Assembly (NCBI GenBank): GCA_017415775.1
Contig: JAFQFC010000005.1
Location: 1-40,005 of the forward strand
DNA: 40,005 bases
Direction of reading: 5' to 3'
From: Oscillospiraceae bacterium
Lineage (GTDB): Bacteria; Bacillota; Clostridia; Oscillospirales; Oscillospiraceae
The number at the start of each line of letters is the position of its first letter. Positions within the stretch are counted from its first letter, which is position 1. The position numbers and the translations under genes are program-made. The notes beneath the pieces were generated by a model. The model was not told the origin of the DNA. It saw nothing but the letters and a program-made list of their open reading frames with translations, and made no database searches. Shown piece by piece: positions 6,084-14,609 of the stretch.

Positions 6084-8261
6084 TTACAGGTGCAGCACTC
6101 TGTCCTGGATCTCCTGGGTACGACCCTGGTTCCAGAACTGGGTACCGATGTAGCCGCAGGTACGGCGGGCCACATTCATCTTGTCCTGATCGGTGTTGCC
6201 GCACTGAGGGCACTTCCAGATCAGCTTGCCGTCCTCTTCCACGATCTGGATCTCGCCGTCCCAGCCGCAGCACTGGCAGTAGTCGCTCTTGGTGTTCAGC
6301 TCGGCGTAGATGATGTTGTCGTAGATGAACTGCATCACGCTGAGCACGGCGTCCAGATTGTTCTGCATGTCCGGCACCTCCACATAGCTGATGGCGCCGC
6401 CGGGGGACAGGTGCTGGAACTGGGCCTCAAAGGCCAGCTTGGCGAAGGCATCGATGGGCTCGGTGACGTGGACGTGGTAGCTGTTGGTGATGTAGCCCTT
6501 GTCGGTGATGCCCTCCACGATGCCAAAGCGTTTCTGCAGGCTCTTGGCAAACGTGTAGGGGGTGGACTCCAGCGGCGTGCCGTACAGGCTGAAGTCGATG
6601 TTGTGCTGTGCCTTCCAGCCACGGCAGGCGGCGTTGAGCTTATCCATGATCTCCAGGGCGAAGGGCGTGGCGGAAGGATCGGTGTGAGACTTGCCGGTCA
6701 TGTACTTCACGCACTCATAGAGGCCGGCGTAGCCCAGAGAAATGGTGGAGTAGCCGCCGTAGAGCAGCTTGTCGATGGGCTCGCCCTTCTTCAGTCGGGC
6801 GCAGGCGCCGTACTGCCACAGAATGGGCGCAGCGTCGGACAGGGTACCCTTCAGGCGCTCATGGCGGCACATCAGGGCACGGTGGCACAGCTCCAGACGC
6901 TCGTCAAGAATGCGCCAGAACTTCTCAATATTGCCGCCGGAAGAGAGCGCCACGTCCGGCAGGTTGATGGTGACAACGCCCTGATTGAACCGGCCGTAGT
7001 ACTTGGGCTGGTTGGTCTCGGGATCCACATAGGGGGTCAGGAAGCTGCGGCAGCCCATGCAGGTGTAGCAGTGGCCTTCGCCGTTCTTGTCCACCTTCAG
7101 CTCCAGCATCTTCTTCTCGCTGATGTAGTCGGGCACCATGCGCTTGGCGGTGCACTTGGCGGCCAGCTTGGTCAGCTCCCAGTACTTGGTGCCTTCCCGG
7201 ACGTTGTCCTCTTCCAGCACGTAGATCAGCTTGGGGAAGGCGGGGGTGACCCACACGCCCTTTTCGTTCTTCACGCCCTCGTAGCGCTGCAGCAGCACTT
7301 CTTCAATGATGAGAGCCAGATCGTCCCGCTCCCGCTCGCTGCGGGCTTCGCCCAGATACATGAACACGGTGACGAAGGGGGCCTGACCGTTGGTGGTCAG
7401 CAGGGTAACCACCTGATACTGGATGGTCTGCACGCCGCGGCGGATCTCCTCCCGCAGCCGCTTCTCGGCAATGGCGTTGATCTGCTCGTCGGTGACGGGG
7501 GCGCCGATGCCGCTCAGCTCCTCACGGACGTTCTGACGCAGCTTCTGGCGGCTCACTTCCACAAAGGGGGCCAGATGGGTCAGGGAGATGGACTGACCGC
7601 CGTACTGGTTGGAGGCCACCTGTGCCACGATCTGGGTGGCGATGTTGCAGGCGGTGGCGAAGCTGTGGGGCTTTTCGATCAGGGTGCCGGTGATGACGGT
7701 GCCGTTTTGCAGCATGTCCTCCAGATTCACCAGATCGCAGTTATGCATGTGCTGGGCGTAGTAGTCGGTGTCGTGGAAATGGATGATGCCCTCGTTGTGG
7801 GCCTCCACGATATCCTGGGGCAGCAGGATGCGGTTGGTGATGTCACGGCTGACCTCGCCGGCCATGTAGTCACGCTGGGTGGAGTTCACCACAGGGTTCT
7901 TGTTGCTGTTCTCCTGCTTGGCCTCTTCGTTGTTGCACTCGATGAGACTGAGGATCTTGTCGTCAGTGGTGTTGGACTTACGCACCAGAGACCGGGTGTA
8001 GCGGTAGGTGATGTAATTCTTGGCCACCTCGAAAGCGCCGTGGGCCATGATGTGATGCTCCACCATATCCTGGATTTCTTCCACGGTGGGGGCGCGGTTC
8101 ATCTTCTGGCACTGCAGTTCCACGCTCTGTGCGATGCGCTGGATCTGTACAGGGGTCATGCGGTCGGCTTCCGTCACGGTGTCGTTGGCCTTGGAAATGG
8201 CCATGATGATCTTGGTGATGTCAAACACGACTTCCGAGCCGTTTCTCTTGATGATCTTCAT
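6084..8261 (-). CDS. nrdD: Anaerobic ribonucleoside-triphosphate reductase
   Basis: Class III reductase converting NTPs to dNTPs without oxygen. The 725-residue chain begins with an ATP-cone allosteric domain (about residues 1-95, MKIIKRNGSEVVFDITKI). The catalytic barrel includes HMHNCDLVNL and CYTCMGCRS. Near the C-terminus is a zinc ribbon with C662/C665 and C684/C687, then RRTCGYIG, whose last glycine (G706) is the expected radical site. TAAGGAGGAGC precedes the ATG. nrdG follows. The promoter contains an NrdR-type box, so repression at high dNTP/ATP state by NrdR is likely. The length and motif set are normal for the family. Confidence 0.97.
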   Translation of the reverse strand: MKIIKRNGSEVVFDITKIIMAISKANDTVTEADRMTPVQIQRIAQSVELQCQKMNRAPTVEEIQDMVEHHIMAHGAFEVAKNYITYRYTRSLVRKSNTTDDKILSLIECNNEEAKQENSNKNPVVNSTQRDYMAGEVSRDITNRILLPQDIVEAHNEGIIHFHDTDYYAQHMHNCDLVNLEDMLQNGTVITGTLIEKPHSFATACNIATQIVAQVASNQYGGQSISLTHLAPFVEVSRQKLRQNVREELSGIGAPVTDEQINAIAEKRLREEIRRGVQTIQYQVVTLLTTNGQAPFVTVFMYLGEARSERERDDLALIIEEVLLQRYEGVKNEKGVWVTPAFPKLIYVLEEDNVREGTKYWELTKLAAKCTAKRMVPDYISEKKMLELKVDKNGEGHCYTCMGCRSFLTPYVDPETNQPKYYGRFNQGVVTINLPDVALSSGGNIEKFWRILDERLELCHRALMCRHERLKGTLSDAAPILWQYGACARLKKGEPIDKLLYGGYSTISLGYAGLYECVKYMTGKSHTDPSATPFALEIMDKLNAACRGWKAQHNIDFSLYGTPLESTPYTFAKSLQKRFGIVEGITDKGYITNSYHVHVTEPIDAFAKLAFEAQFQHLSPGGAISYVEVPDMQNNLDAVLSVMQFIYDNIIYAELNTKSDYCQCCGWDGEIQIVEEDGKLIWKCPQCGNTDQDKMNVARRTCGYIGTQFWNQGRTQEIQDRVLHL

Positions 8262-8343
8262 GTTCTGCTCCTCCTTAGTGTGAACGTTTCGTATGAAAAA
8301 CTTCCGCTTTGGCCGGAAGGTCGCTTGTGGGCGAGTACTGATA

Positions 8344-8372
8344 ATGATACACTATATCTTGTGGTGATGCAA
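8344..8372 (-). promoter_or_regulatory. nrdDG promoter
   Basis: On the minus strand TTGCAT (8367-8372), a 17-nt spacer and TATCAT (8344-8349), about 80 nt before nrdD. The leader also contains a small hairpin (CTTCCG/CGGAAG). Confidence 0.65.
8349..8364. promoter_or_regulatory. NrdR box in the nrdD promoter
   Basis: ACACTATATCTTGTGG matches the NrdR consensus ACACWATATATWGTGT at 14 of 16 positions. It lies within the spacer between -35 and -10, where a bound repressor would block RNA polymerase. A second, much weaker match (8375-8390, core ATAT) lies 26 bp away. NrdR boxes usually come in pairs; the nrdR gene itself is not in this window. Confidence 0.75.
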
Positions 8373-8456
8373 GTGCAACATATCAAGATGGGGTGAAAAG
8401 CTTGTAAAAATATGAGGAGTATTTTTGTGTGATTTGACGAAGGCGTTTCTGCACTC

Positions 8457-8485
8457 TTGCCATTTTCCCGTCGAAAGCGTATCAT
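8457..8485 (+). promoter_or_regulatory. Promoter of the FliB-like gene
   Basis: TTGCCA (8457-8462), a 17-nt spacer and TATCAT (8480-8485), 26 nt before the start codon. Confidence 0.65.
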
Positions 8486-8511
8486 AGAGAAAAAGAACGG
8501 AGGTGTGCGCC

Positions 8512-9504
8512 ATGCTGGTGACAAAACCGAATCGTGATGCGGACTTTTCCTGTCTTGCCTCTGCTTGCCCCGATACCTGCTGCGCCGGGTGGGAGATCGT
8601 GGTGGACGATGTCAGCGCCGACCGCTTCCGTGCCATGGAGGACGCCATGGGCAAGCGCTTGCAGCAATCACTCATCACCGTGGACGGCGAGACCCAGCTC
8701 AAACGCCACCCGGACGGCCGCTGCGTGCTGCTCAATGACCGCAACCTCTGCGACCTCTACGCCCTGTACGGCGAGGGCGCTCTGTGCCGCACCTGTCGCC
8801 TCCACCCCCGCTTTGTAGCGGACTACGGCGCACGGCGGGAAGTGATGCCCAGGCTATCCTGCCCTGCGTGGATCGAAACGTATCTTCTTGATACGGAGAA
8901 GGTCACCTTCGTCACCGAGGAAACGGACGACCCCATTGCCTATACCGACATTGACGCCGCCCTCTTTTTTAAGTTGTCCCGTGCCCGTACGCAGGCAATG
9001 GACATGCTGCAGGATCGCAGCCTAAGTATCGACGAACGGATGCGTCGTCTGCTGACTTTGGCGCAGGAACTGGACGGGGAGAGGGAAGAGGATTGCTCCC
9101 AAGGGGACATCCTGCCCGCCTACCGTAAAAAGCTTGCCTCGCTGGAGATCCTGACGCCCCAATGGCGGGAGCATCTGCAGCAAAAGGGCGGTACGCCTTT
9201 CCCGGAAAAGGAACTCTCGCCCCTTCTGGAGAAAGTGCTGGTGTACGATGTGTTCCGCTTCTTCCTCCGGGGCGTGTATGACGGCCGGGCTTTGCCTTGG
9301 GTAAAGTACGCCGTGTTCCATGCCTTGGTTTTGCGTGATCTCAGCCGCCATTGTGCCTGTAAAACCGAGCTATGTGAGGTCATTCGCCTTTACAGTAAGG
9401 AGATCGAGCACAACGCCGAAAATCAAGAAGCCCTCCACCGTGCCCTCTGCCGCCGCAGCGGAAGATGGAGCGTGGCGGGGCTTCTCAAAGCCATCAACGA
9501 ATAA
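8512..9504 (+). CDS. FliB-like cysteine-cluster protein
   Basis: A 330-residue protein of the family annotated as flagellin lysine N-methylase (FliB). FliB methylates flagellin lysines in some enterics. The N-terminal half has the cysteine cluster typical of the CxxCxxCC metal-chelating domain: SACPDTCCAGWE near residue 20, then LCDLYALYGEGALCRTCRLHPR, plus RLSCPAW. The ATG at 8512 is preferred to an in-frame GTG at 8503 because the GTG lies inside the GGAGGT ribosome site. No flagellar gene is visible anywhere in the window, and the gene stands alone between nrdD and a terminator. The real substrate is therefore doubtful; a generic metal-cluster protein or another methylase is possible. Confidence 0.8.
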   Translation: MLVTKPNRDADFSCLASACPDTCCAGWEIVVDDVSADRFRAMEDAMGKRLQQSLITVDGETQLKRHPDGRCVLLNDRNLCDLYALYGEGALCRTCRLHPRFVADYGARREVMPRLSCPAWIETYLLDTEKVTFVTEETDDPIAYTDIDAALFFKLSRARTQAMDMLQDRSLSIDERMRRLLTLAQELDGEREEDCSQGDILPAYRKKLASLEILTPQWREHLQQKGGTPFPEKELSPLLEKVLVYDVFRFFLRGVYDGRALPWVKYAVFHALVLRDLSRHCACKTELCEVIRLYSKEIEHNAENQEALHRALCRRSGRWSVAGLLKAINE

Positions 9505-9507
9505 GAA

Positions 9508-9536
9508 AACCGGAGTGGTCATCCACTCCGGTTTTT
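9508..9536. terminator. Bidirectional terminator, FliB-like gene / rsmA
   Basis: Perfect 11-bp stem (9508-9518 and 9523-9533) with a TCAT loop. It is followed by T residues on the plus strand and by TTTT on the minus strand, and it serves two convergent genes. Confidence 0.88.
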
Positions 9537-9541
9537 GCATC

Positions 9542-10405
9542 TTATTGTTCCGCCAGTTTTGCGTCCAGCGCATCGGCGAGACGTGCGTAGTCCTCTAGGC
9601 TCAGCTTCTCACCACGCACATCGGCGGGAAGACCGCACTCGGCGATGGCCGTCGCCAGTACGTCCTTGGGCAGGGGATAGCCGGACTGCAGGGAGTTCAC
9701 CAGCGTCTTGCGCCGCTGGGCAAAGCCTGCCTTCACGGCCCGCCACAGCGAGGCTTCCGACTTCACCTGCACCGGCGGCTCTTTCCGGGTGGGGCAGTGG
9801 ATCACCGCCGAGGTGACCTTGGGAGGGGGCAGGAAGCAGGTGTTGGGCACGGTGAAGAGCAGCTCCGGTTCAGTGTAATACTGCATTAAAAGGGAGAAGG
9901 CGCCGTAGTCCGCCGTGCCGGGTTTGGCGCAGATGCGCTGCGCCACTTCCTTCTGGATGAGGACGGTGACGGATTCGAAGAGCCCGCTTTCCACCACCTT
10001 CGTCAGCAGGGGGGTGGTGATGTTGTAGGGCAGATTGGCGCACAGGATGGGCCGCAGACCGCCGAAATGTTCCTCCACCAGTGCAGTGAGGTCGCACTTC
10101 ATAATGTCGCCCTCCACCAGCGTGAAGTTGTCAAATTCTCCCATGGTCTCGGCCAGCACGGGGTAGAGGCGGCGGTCCAGCTCCACGGACACGACTTTTG
10201 CCGCACGCCTGGCCAGCTGCTGGGTGAGCGGGCCGATGCCGGGGCCGATCTCCAGCACGCCGCAGCCCTCATCTGCGCCGCAGCCCTCGGCGATCCGCAG
10301 CGGCACCGAGCCGTCGATGAGGAAGTTTTGGCCCAGCGCCTTGGAAAAGTGGAAGCCGTGGCGGCTCAGCAGCGCCTGAATGTGGTTTCTGTTGCAAAGA
10401 TCCAT
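9542..10405 (-). CDS. rsmA: 16S rRNA (A1518/A1519) dimethyltransferase
   Basis: RsmA/KsgA dimethylates two adjacent adenines in the 3' hairpin of 16S rRNA during late small-subunit assembly. The 287-residue protein shows the family's GQNFL, the SAM-binding loop EIGPGIGPLT, the acidic residue of VSVELD, and the catalytic NLPYNITTP. The C-terminal helical domain includes AGFAQRRKTLVNSL. AAGGAGGTCC lies just before the ATG. It is the last gene of a minus-strand operon (pseudouridine synthase, acetyltransferase, P-loop kinase, rsmA) and begins 12 nt after the preceding stop. Loss or truncation of this gene gives kasugamycin resistance; this copy looks intact. Confidence 0.97.
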   Translation of the reverse strand: MDLCNRNHIQALLSRHGFHFSKALGQNFLIDGSVPLRIAEGCGADEGCGVLEIGPGIGPLTQQLARRAAKVVSVELDRRLYPVLAETMGEFDNFTLVEGDIMKCDLTALVEEHFGGLRPILCANLPYNITTPLLTKVVESGLFESVTVLIQKEVAQRICAKPGTADYGAFSLLMQYYTEPELLFTVPNTCFLPPPKVTSAVIHCPTRKEPPVQVKSEASLWRAVKAGFAQRRKTLVNSLQSGYPLPKDVLATAIAECGLPADVRGEKLSLEDYARLADALDAKLAEQ

Positions 10406-10417
10406 GTGTGGACCTCC

Positions 10418-10945
10418 TTACAAACGGTTTTCTACAGTATAGCACGCTTTGTGGCTTTCGTAAAGCCGCAGCCATGCATCTGCCTCTTCCCGGCTGTGGA
10501 AGATGACGATCTCCCGGTTCTTGCCGTACTGCGTCAGCAGCTCATAGACTTGTGGCAGCTGCTCTGCGGCGAAATCCCGGATGTATTGGGCGAACTCCGG
10601 GTCCAGAGTCTCCTCCGTCCACGGCATTTCCTCCCGCACCTGTCCCACCCGGGCCGCCGCCCCGGCGAGACACACGTCCGTGGGATAGTCCATGAGGAAC
10701 ACGGTGTCACAGGCGGCCACCCGCCGTTCCAGCGTGCGGCTGTAGTTGCCGTCGATGATCCACGTATCCTGCGCCAGAATTTCGCCCAGCGCTGCGTCAA
10801 ATTCCGGCCGGCTGACGGTGGTGCGATCCGGGTTATGCCAGATTTGATCGAGGTAGTACAGCGGCAGGCCGGTCAGATCCCGCAGCCGCCGTGCAAAAGT
10901 GCTCTTGCCGCTGCCGGGACAGCCGATGACAAGGATCTTTTTCAT
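10418..10945 (-). CDS. P-loop nucleoside/adenylate kinase-like protein
   Basis: A 175-residue P-loop NTPase with Walker A GCPGSGKST at the N-terminus. It resembles the small adenylate-kinase-like proteins often labelled topology modulation protein (FlaR), with features such as LPLYYLDQIWHNPD and WIIDGNYSRTLERR. The start at 10945 overlaps the preceding acetyltransferase stop by four bases (ATGA), and GGAGGC lies upstream. That overlap implies translational coupling. The substrate is unknown; the fold suggests phosphate transfer to a small molecule. Confidence 0.85.
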   Translation of the reverse strand: MKKILVIGCPGSGKSTFARRLRDLTGLPLYYLDQIWHNPDRTTVSRPEFDAALGEILAQDTWIIDGNYSRTLERRVAACDTVFLMDYPTDVCLAGAAARVGQVREEMPWTEETLDPEFAQYIRDFAAEQLPQVYELLTQYGKNREIVIFHSREEADAWLRLYESHKACYTVENRL

Positions 10946-11526
10946 GTGCGCTTCGCCTCCATCCAATACGGCATCGCAGGCCGCTCGCCCTCACCCAGCG
11001 GTACCACCACATCGGTGCGGGCGGGGCCGTAGAGGGCCTTGTGCTGCGCCATGACTTCCACCAGAGCCATCTCCGGGGCATGGACCATGGCCTGCCACGC
11101 CATGCCGCAGGTGGCCATGGGGTAGGCGGCGGTGAAGCCGTGGCGTGCATAAAAGGCGATGCGCCGGGTGCGGATGGCGTTTTCTTCGGCGCTGTCACCC
11201 TCAACGGGCAGTTCCGACTCCGTCACCAGCGGCCGACCTTGTGCCTGCAGGCGGCGCAGGATCTCGCCGCCGAGGCCCGCATTGCGCCGCAGCGCCGTTA
11301 CGCCCAGATAATCCAGCAGCACCAGCGCCAGATGGGGGCTTTTCCACAGGCAGGCGTAGCCCAACAGGGCAGCACCGTCAAAAAGCCCCCAGATCTCATA
11401 GCGATTTTCGGCGATGAGGCGGAAGATGTCATCCAGCGGCTTGCATTCCTGCGGGATGAAGGTGCATGTCAGTTCCGTTTCATACCAGATCCGTATCTCG
11501 TTTTCAGTCAACAGGCGGAATTCCAT
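10942..11526 (-). CDS. GNAT-family acetyltransferase
   Basis: A 194-residue protein starting MEFRLLTENEIRIWY. It has the GNAT pattern: a beta-strand pair with YACLWKS and LVLLDYLGV, then the acetyl-CoA loop region RRNAGLGGEILRRLQ, and a late YARHGF motif. It starts at 11526, sharing one base with the upstream pseudouridine synthase stop (TGATG), with GGAGGA as ribosome site. It ends by overlapping the next kinase start by four bases. Its acceptor cannot be told from sequence. Its tight position in an RNA-modification operon is suggestive but proves nothing. Confidence 0.85.
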   Translation of the reverse strand: MEFRLLTENEIRIWYETELTCTFIPQECKPLDDIFRLIAENRYEIWGLFDGAALLGYACLWKSPHLALVLLDYLGVTALRRNAGLGGEILRRLQAQGRPLVTESELPVEGDSAEENAIRTRRIAFYARHGFTAAYPMATCGMAWQAMVHAPEMALVEVMAQHKALYGPARTDVVVPLGEGERPAMPYWMEAKRT

Positions 11527-12407
11527 CACATTTCCTCCAGTAAGCGCAGCATATCCTCCGGCAGCGGGGCGGTGAGCTCCACCACTTCGCCTGTCAGCGG
11601 ATGGGTGAAGCGCAGCTGGTGCGAGTGCAGTGCCGGGCGGGTGATAAGGGTGTTGTTTTCCGTGCCGTACAGCCAGTCGCCGATGAGCGGGTGGCCGATG
11701 TGGGCCATGTGCACACGCAGCTGATGAGTGCGGCCCGTCCGGGGCAGCAGCCGCAGCAGCGAGCGGCCGTGGTGCGTATCCAAGACATCGTATTCCGTCA
11801 CCGCCGGCTGTCCGTCCGACCTCACGCAGCGGCGCAGCAGGGAGGTTTCGTCCCGCCCGATGGGTGCGTCGATGACGCCGCAGGCGGGGGAGGGGACACC
11901 CTCGCAGACGGCCCGGTACTCCCGGGAGAGATCTGCTGTATGGAGAAGCTCCATGCACCGTGCGTGCATGTAGCCGCTCTTGGCCAGCAGCATCACGCCG
12001 CTGGTGCCACGGTCCAGGCGGTTCACCACATGGATGGCGGTATTTCCCAGGTAATGGGCCGCAGCGCCCACAACGGTGACGGCTTCCTCCGTCAGCGCCG
12101 CACCGTGAACGGTGATGCCTGCCGGTTTGTCCACTGCCAGCAGATGCGCATCCTCCCACAAAACGGAGAGGGGAAAGTCCACCGGCACGATGGAGGAGGG
12201 GGCGTCCGGATCGGTCACATCCACCGCCAGCACGTCTCCGGGGGCGGGAACGGCGGAAAGAAAAACGCATTCGCCGTTCAGCAGTACGCCTTTGCGCCGC
12301 ACCAGCGCCTTGCGCAGGGAGAAGGAGACGCCCAGCCGGGCTGTCAGCAGATCCCGGACGGTGCAGCCGTCATCCGACGGTGCAACGGTATAGCGAAGCC
12401 ACGGCAT
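11526..12407 (-). CDS. RluA/RluD-family pseudouridine synthase
   Basis: A 293-residue enzyme that isomerises uridine to pseudouridine in rRNA or tRNA. An N-terminal S4-like region (GCTVRDLLTARLGVSFSLRK) precedes the catalytic domain. The catalytic aspartate is in VVNRLDRGTSG, followed by RTGRTHQLRVH and HPLIGDWLYG, all typical of the RluA group. GGGAGGG is the ribosome site for the ATG at 12407. It is the first gene of the four-gene minus-strand operon ending in rsmA. The exact target position is not predictable from what I can see. Confidence 0.93.
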   Translation of the reverse strand: MPWLRYTVAPSDDGCTVRDLLTARLGVSFSLRKALVRRKGVLLNGECVFLSAVPAPGDVLAVDVTDPDAPSSIVPVDFPLSVLWEDAHLLAVDKPAGITVHGAALTEEAVTVVGAAAHYLGNTAIHVVNRLDRGTSGVMLLAKSGYMHARCMELLHTADLSREYRAVCEGVPSPACGVIDAPIGRDETSLLRRCVRSDGQPAVTEYDVLDTHHGRSLLRLLPRTGRTHQLRVHMAHIGHPLIGDWLYGTENNTLITRPALHSHQLRFTHPLTGEVVELTAPLPEDMLRLLEEM

Positions 12408-12510
12408 AAAAATCCCTCCCAGCGTGCAGTTTTATCGTAAAAATATTGTAGCATAAACGGCGCAAATATGATACACTCATTTCGATAACATTTTGAAGGA
12501 GCTGATCCCT

Positions 12511-13614
12511 ATGGCATCCAAGGTGTATTTCGGTGACCTGCGCACCGATTTCCATGAAAATCTGCAGCAGAAGCTGTACCGTCTGATGAAGACCGCCGGC
12601 GCCGGCGACATTGATTTTGAGAAGAAGTTTGTAGCCATCAAGCTGCATTTCGGCGAGCCGGGCAATCTGGCCTTCCTGCGTCCCAACTGGGCCAAGACCG
12701 TGGCCGATTTCGTGAAGGACCGGGGCGGCAAGCCCTTCCTCACCGACTGCAACACCCTGTATGTGGGTGGCCGCAAGAATGGTCTGGACCATCTGGATAC
12801 CGCTTTCCTCAACGGCTTTTCGCCCCTGTCCACCGGCTGCCAGGTGGTCATCGCCGACGGCATCAAGGGCAGCGACGAGGCCTATGTGCCCGTGGTGGGC
12901 GGCGAATATGTGAAGGAGGCCAAGATCGGCCGTGCCATCATGGACGCCGATGTGTTCATCTCTCTGAGCCACTTCAAGGGCCATGAGCAGGCCGGTTTCG
13001 GCGGCGCTCTGAAGAATATCGGTATGGGCTGCGGCAGCCGTGCCGGTAAGATGGAGCAGCACAAGTCCGGCAAGCCCCATGTGCGGGAGAAGAAGTGCGT
13101 GGGCTGCGGCATGTGCACCAAGATCTGCGCCCATGACGCCATTTCCATCACCGATAAGAAGGCTTTCATCGATCACAACAAGTGCGTGGGCTGCGGCCGC
13201 TGCATTGCTATCTGCCTGCGTGACGCCATCGTCAACACCAGCGACGACAGTGCCGTGATGCTCAACCGCAAGATGGCCGAGTACACCAAAGCGGTGGTGG
13301 ACGGCCGTCCCTGCTTCCATATCGCCCTGGTCATCGATGTATCCCCCAACTGTGACTGCCACAGCGAGAATGACGCCGCCATCGTGCCCAATGTAGGTAT
13401 GTTCGCCTCCTTCGACCCGGTGGCTCTGGACATGGCCTGCGCCGACGCCGTCAATGCCCAGCCCCCCATCCGTGGCACCGCTGCCGATGAAGGCGACCGG
13501 GATGACCACGATCACTTCCACCGTATGCACCCCGAGACCTGCTGGATGAGCTGCCTGGAGCATGCCGAAAAGCTGGGCATCGGTACCAGAGACTATGAAC
13601 TCATTAAGATCTGA
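12511..13614 (+). CDS. DUF362 protein with two 4Fe-4S clusters
   Basis: A 367-residue cytoplasmic protein of the DUF362 group. The N-terminal and C-terminal parts form the DUF362 domain (for instance HFGEPGNLAFLRPNW and ISLSHFKGHEQAGFGGALKNIGMG). A bacterial ferredoxin insert carries two full cluster motifs: C196/C199/C202/C206 and C225/C228/C231/C235. AAGGAG precedes the ATG at 12511; the in-frame ATG at 12493 lacks a site. It is followed 13 nt later by a 3-hydroxyacyl-CoA dehydrogenase-like gene, so the two form an operon. A role in electron transfer is reasonable, but the partner and substrate are unknown. Confidence 0.9.
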   Translation: MASKVYFGDLRTDFHENLQQKLYRLMKTAGAGDIDFEKKFVAIKLHFGEPGNLAFLRPNWAKTVADFVKDRGGKPFLTDCNTLYVGGRKNGLDHLDTAFLNGFSPLSTGCQVVIADGIKGSDEAYVPVVGGEYVKEAKIGRAIMDADVFISLSHFKGHEQAGFGGALKNIGMGCGSRAGKMEQHKSGKPHVREKKCVGCGMCTKICAHDAISITDKKAFIDHNKCVGCGRCIAICLRDAIVNTSDDSAVMLNRKMAEYTKAVVDGRPCFHIALVIDVSPNCDCHSENDAAIVPNVGMFASFDPVALDMACADAVNAQPPIRGTAADEGDRDDHDHFHRMHPETCWMSCLEHAEKLGIGTRDYELIKI

Positions 13615-13627
13615 GGAGGAAACTGTC

Positions 13628-14566
13628 ATGCGTGAGATCAAGAATATTGCCATCGCCGGTGCCGGCACCATGGGCTACTCCATGGCCCAGGCTTTCGCCA
13701 AGTTCGGCTATCCCGTCAAGCTGTACGATCTGTTCCCCGCCGCCCTGGAGAAGGCCAAGCACCTCATCGCCATCAACCAGAGCGCCGAGGTGGAGGCCGG
13801 TAACCTGACGGCTGAGGAGTCCGAGGCTCTGTGCGGCCGCATTACCTTCACCGCCGACCTGAACGATCTGGCCGACACCGATTTTCTGGTGGAAGCCATT
13901 CTGGAAAAGCTGGACGTGAAGCACAGCTTCTATCGCCAGCTGAGCGAAGTGGTGGCCGAGGACGCCATCCTCTGCTCCAACACCTCCGGCCTGAGCATCA
14001 CCAAGATCGCCGAGGCTGTGAAGAATCCCGAGCGCTTCGCCGGTATGCACTGGATGAATCCTCCCCACATCATCCCCCTCATTGAGATCATCCGTGGTGA
14101 AAAGACCACCGAGGAGACGGCGGAGATCGTCCGTCAGGTGGCCCTGGGCCTGAAGAAGAAGCCCGTGGTCATCAAGGACGCCCCCAGCTTCGTCCTCAAC
14201 CGCCTGCAGCAGGCCATCCTGCGTGAGAGCCTGCACATCGTGGAGCAGGGCATCGCCTCTCCCGAGGCCATCGACGACGTGATGAAGTACGCCCTTGGCT
14301 TCCGCTATGCCTGTTTCGGCCCCTTCGAGACCTGCGATCTGGGCGGTCTGGATATCCATTATAATATCTCCAAGTACACCTGGCCCGACCTGTGCGACGC
14401 CAAGGCTCCCTTCGGCCTCATTCAGGACTGCATCGATCAGGGCAAGCTGGGCGTGAAGAACGGCGCCGGCTTCTATGACTACTCCGACGGCAAGGATGAC
14501 GCCGTTATCAAGCACCGTGACGAGATGTTCCTGAAGCTCAGCAAGTGCCTGTTCGGCGAGGAATAA
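13628..14566 (+). CDS. 3-hydroxyacyl-CoA dehydrogenase-family enzyme
   Basis: A 312-residue NAD-dependent dehydrogenase. The Rossmann motif GAGTMG is at the N-terminus. The active-site region has SNTSGLSITKIAE and GMHWMNPPHIIPL with the catalytic histidine. The C-terminal helical domain has FVLNRLQQAILREALxI-type sequence and ends KNGAGFYDYS. GAGGAGG precedes the ATG at 13628. The C-terminal half (GGLDIHYNISKY) looks closer to lambda-crystallin, gulonate or carnitine dehydrogenase-like members than to the classical butyrate-pathway Hbd, so the substrate may not be 3-hydroxybutyryl-CoA. It is paired with a ferredoxin-type DUF362 protein and ended by a strong terminator. Confidence 0.88.
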   Translation: MREIKNIAIAGAGTMGYSMAQAFAKFGYPVKLYDLFPAALEKAKHLIAINQSAEVEAGNLTAEESEALCGRITFTADLNDLADTDFLVEAILEKLDVKHSFYRQLSEVVAEDAILCSNTSGLSITKIAEAVKNPERFAGMHWMNPPHIIPLIEIIRGEKTTEETAEIVRQVALGLKKKPVVIKDAPSFVLNRLQQAILRESLHIVEQGIASPEAIDDVMKYALGFRYACFGPFETCDLGGLDIHYNISKYTWPDLCDAKAPFGLIQDCIDQGKLGVKNGAGFYDYSDGKDDAVIKHRDEMFLKLSKCLFGEE

Positions 14567-14578
14567 TCCCATTCAACC

Positions 14579-14609
14579 AAAAAGGAAGCCCGTCAGGGCT
14601 TCCTTTTTT
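14579..14609. terminator. Terminator after the dehydrogenase
   Basis: Perfect 13-bp stem (14579-14591 and 14596-14608) with a GTCA loop and a T run on the plus strand. The A run on the left arm lets it serve the convergent small membrane gene as well. Confidence 0.9.
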
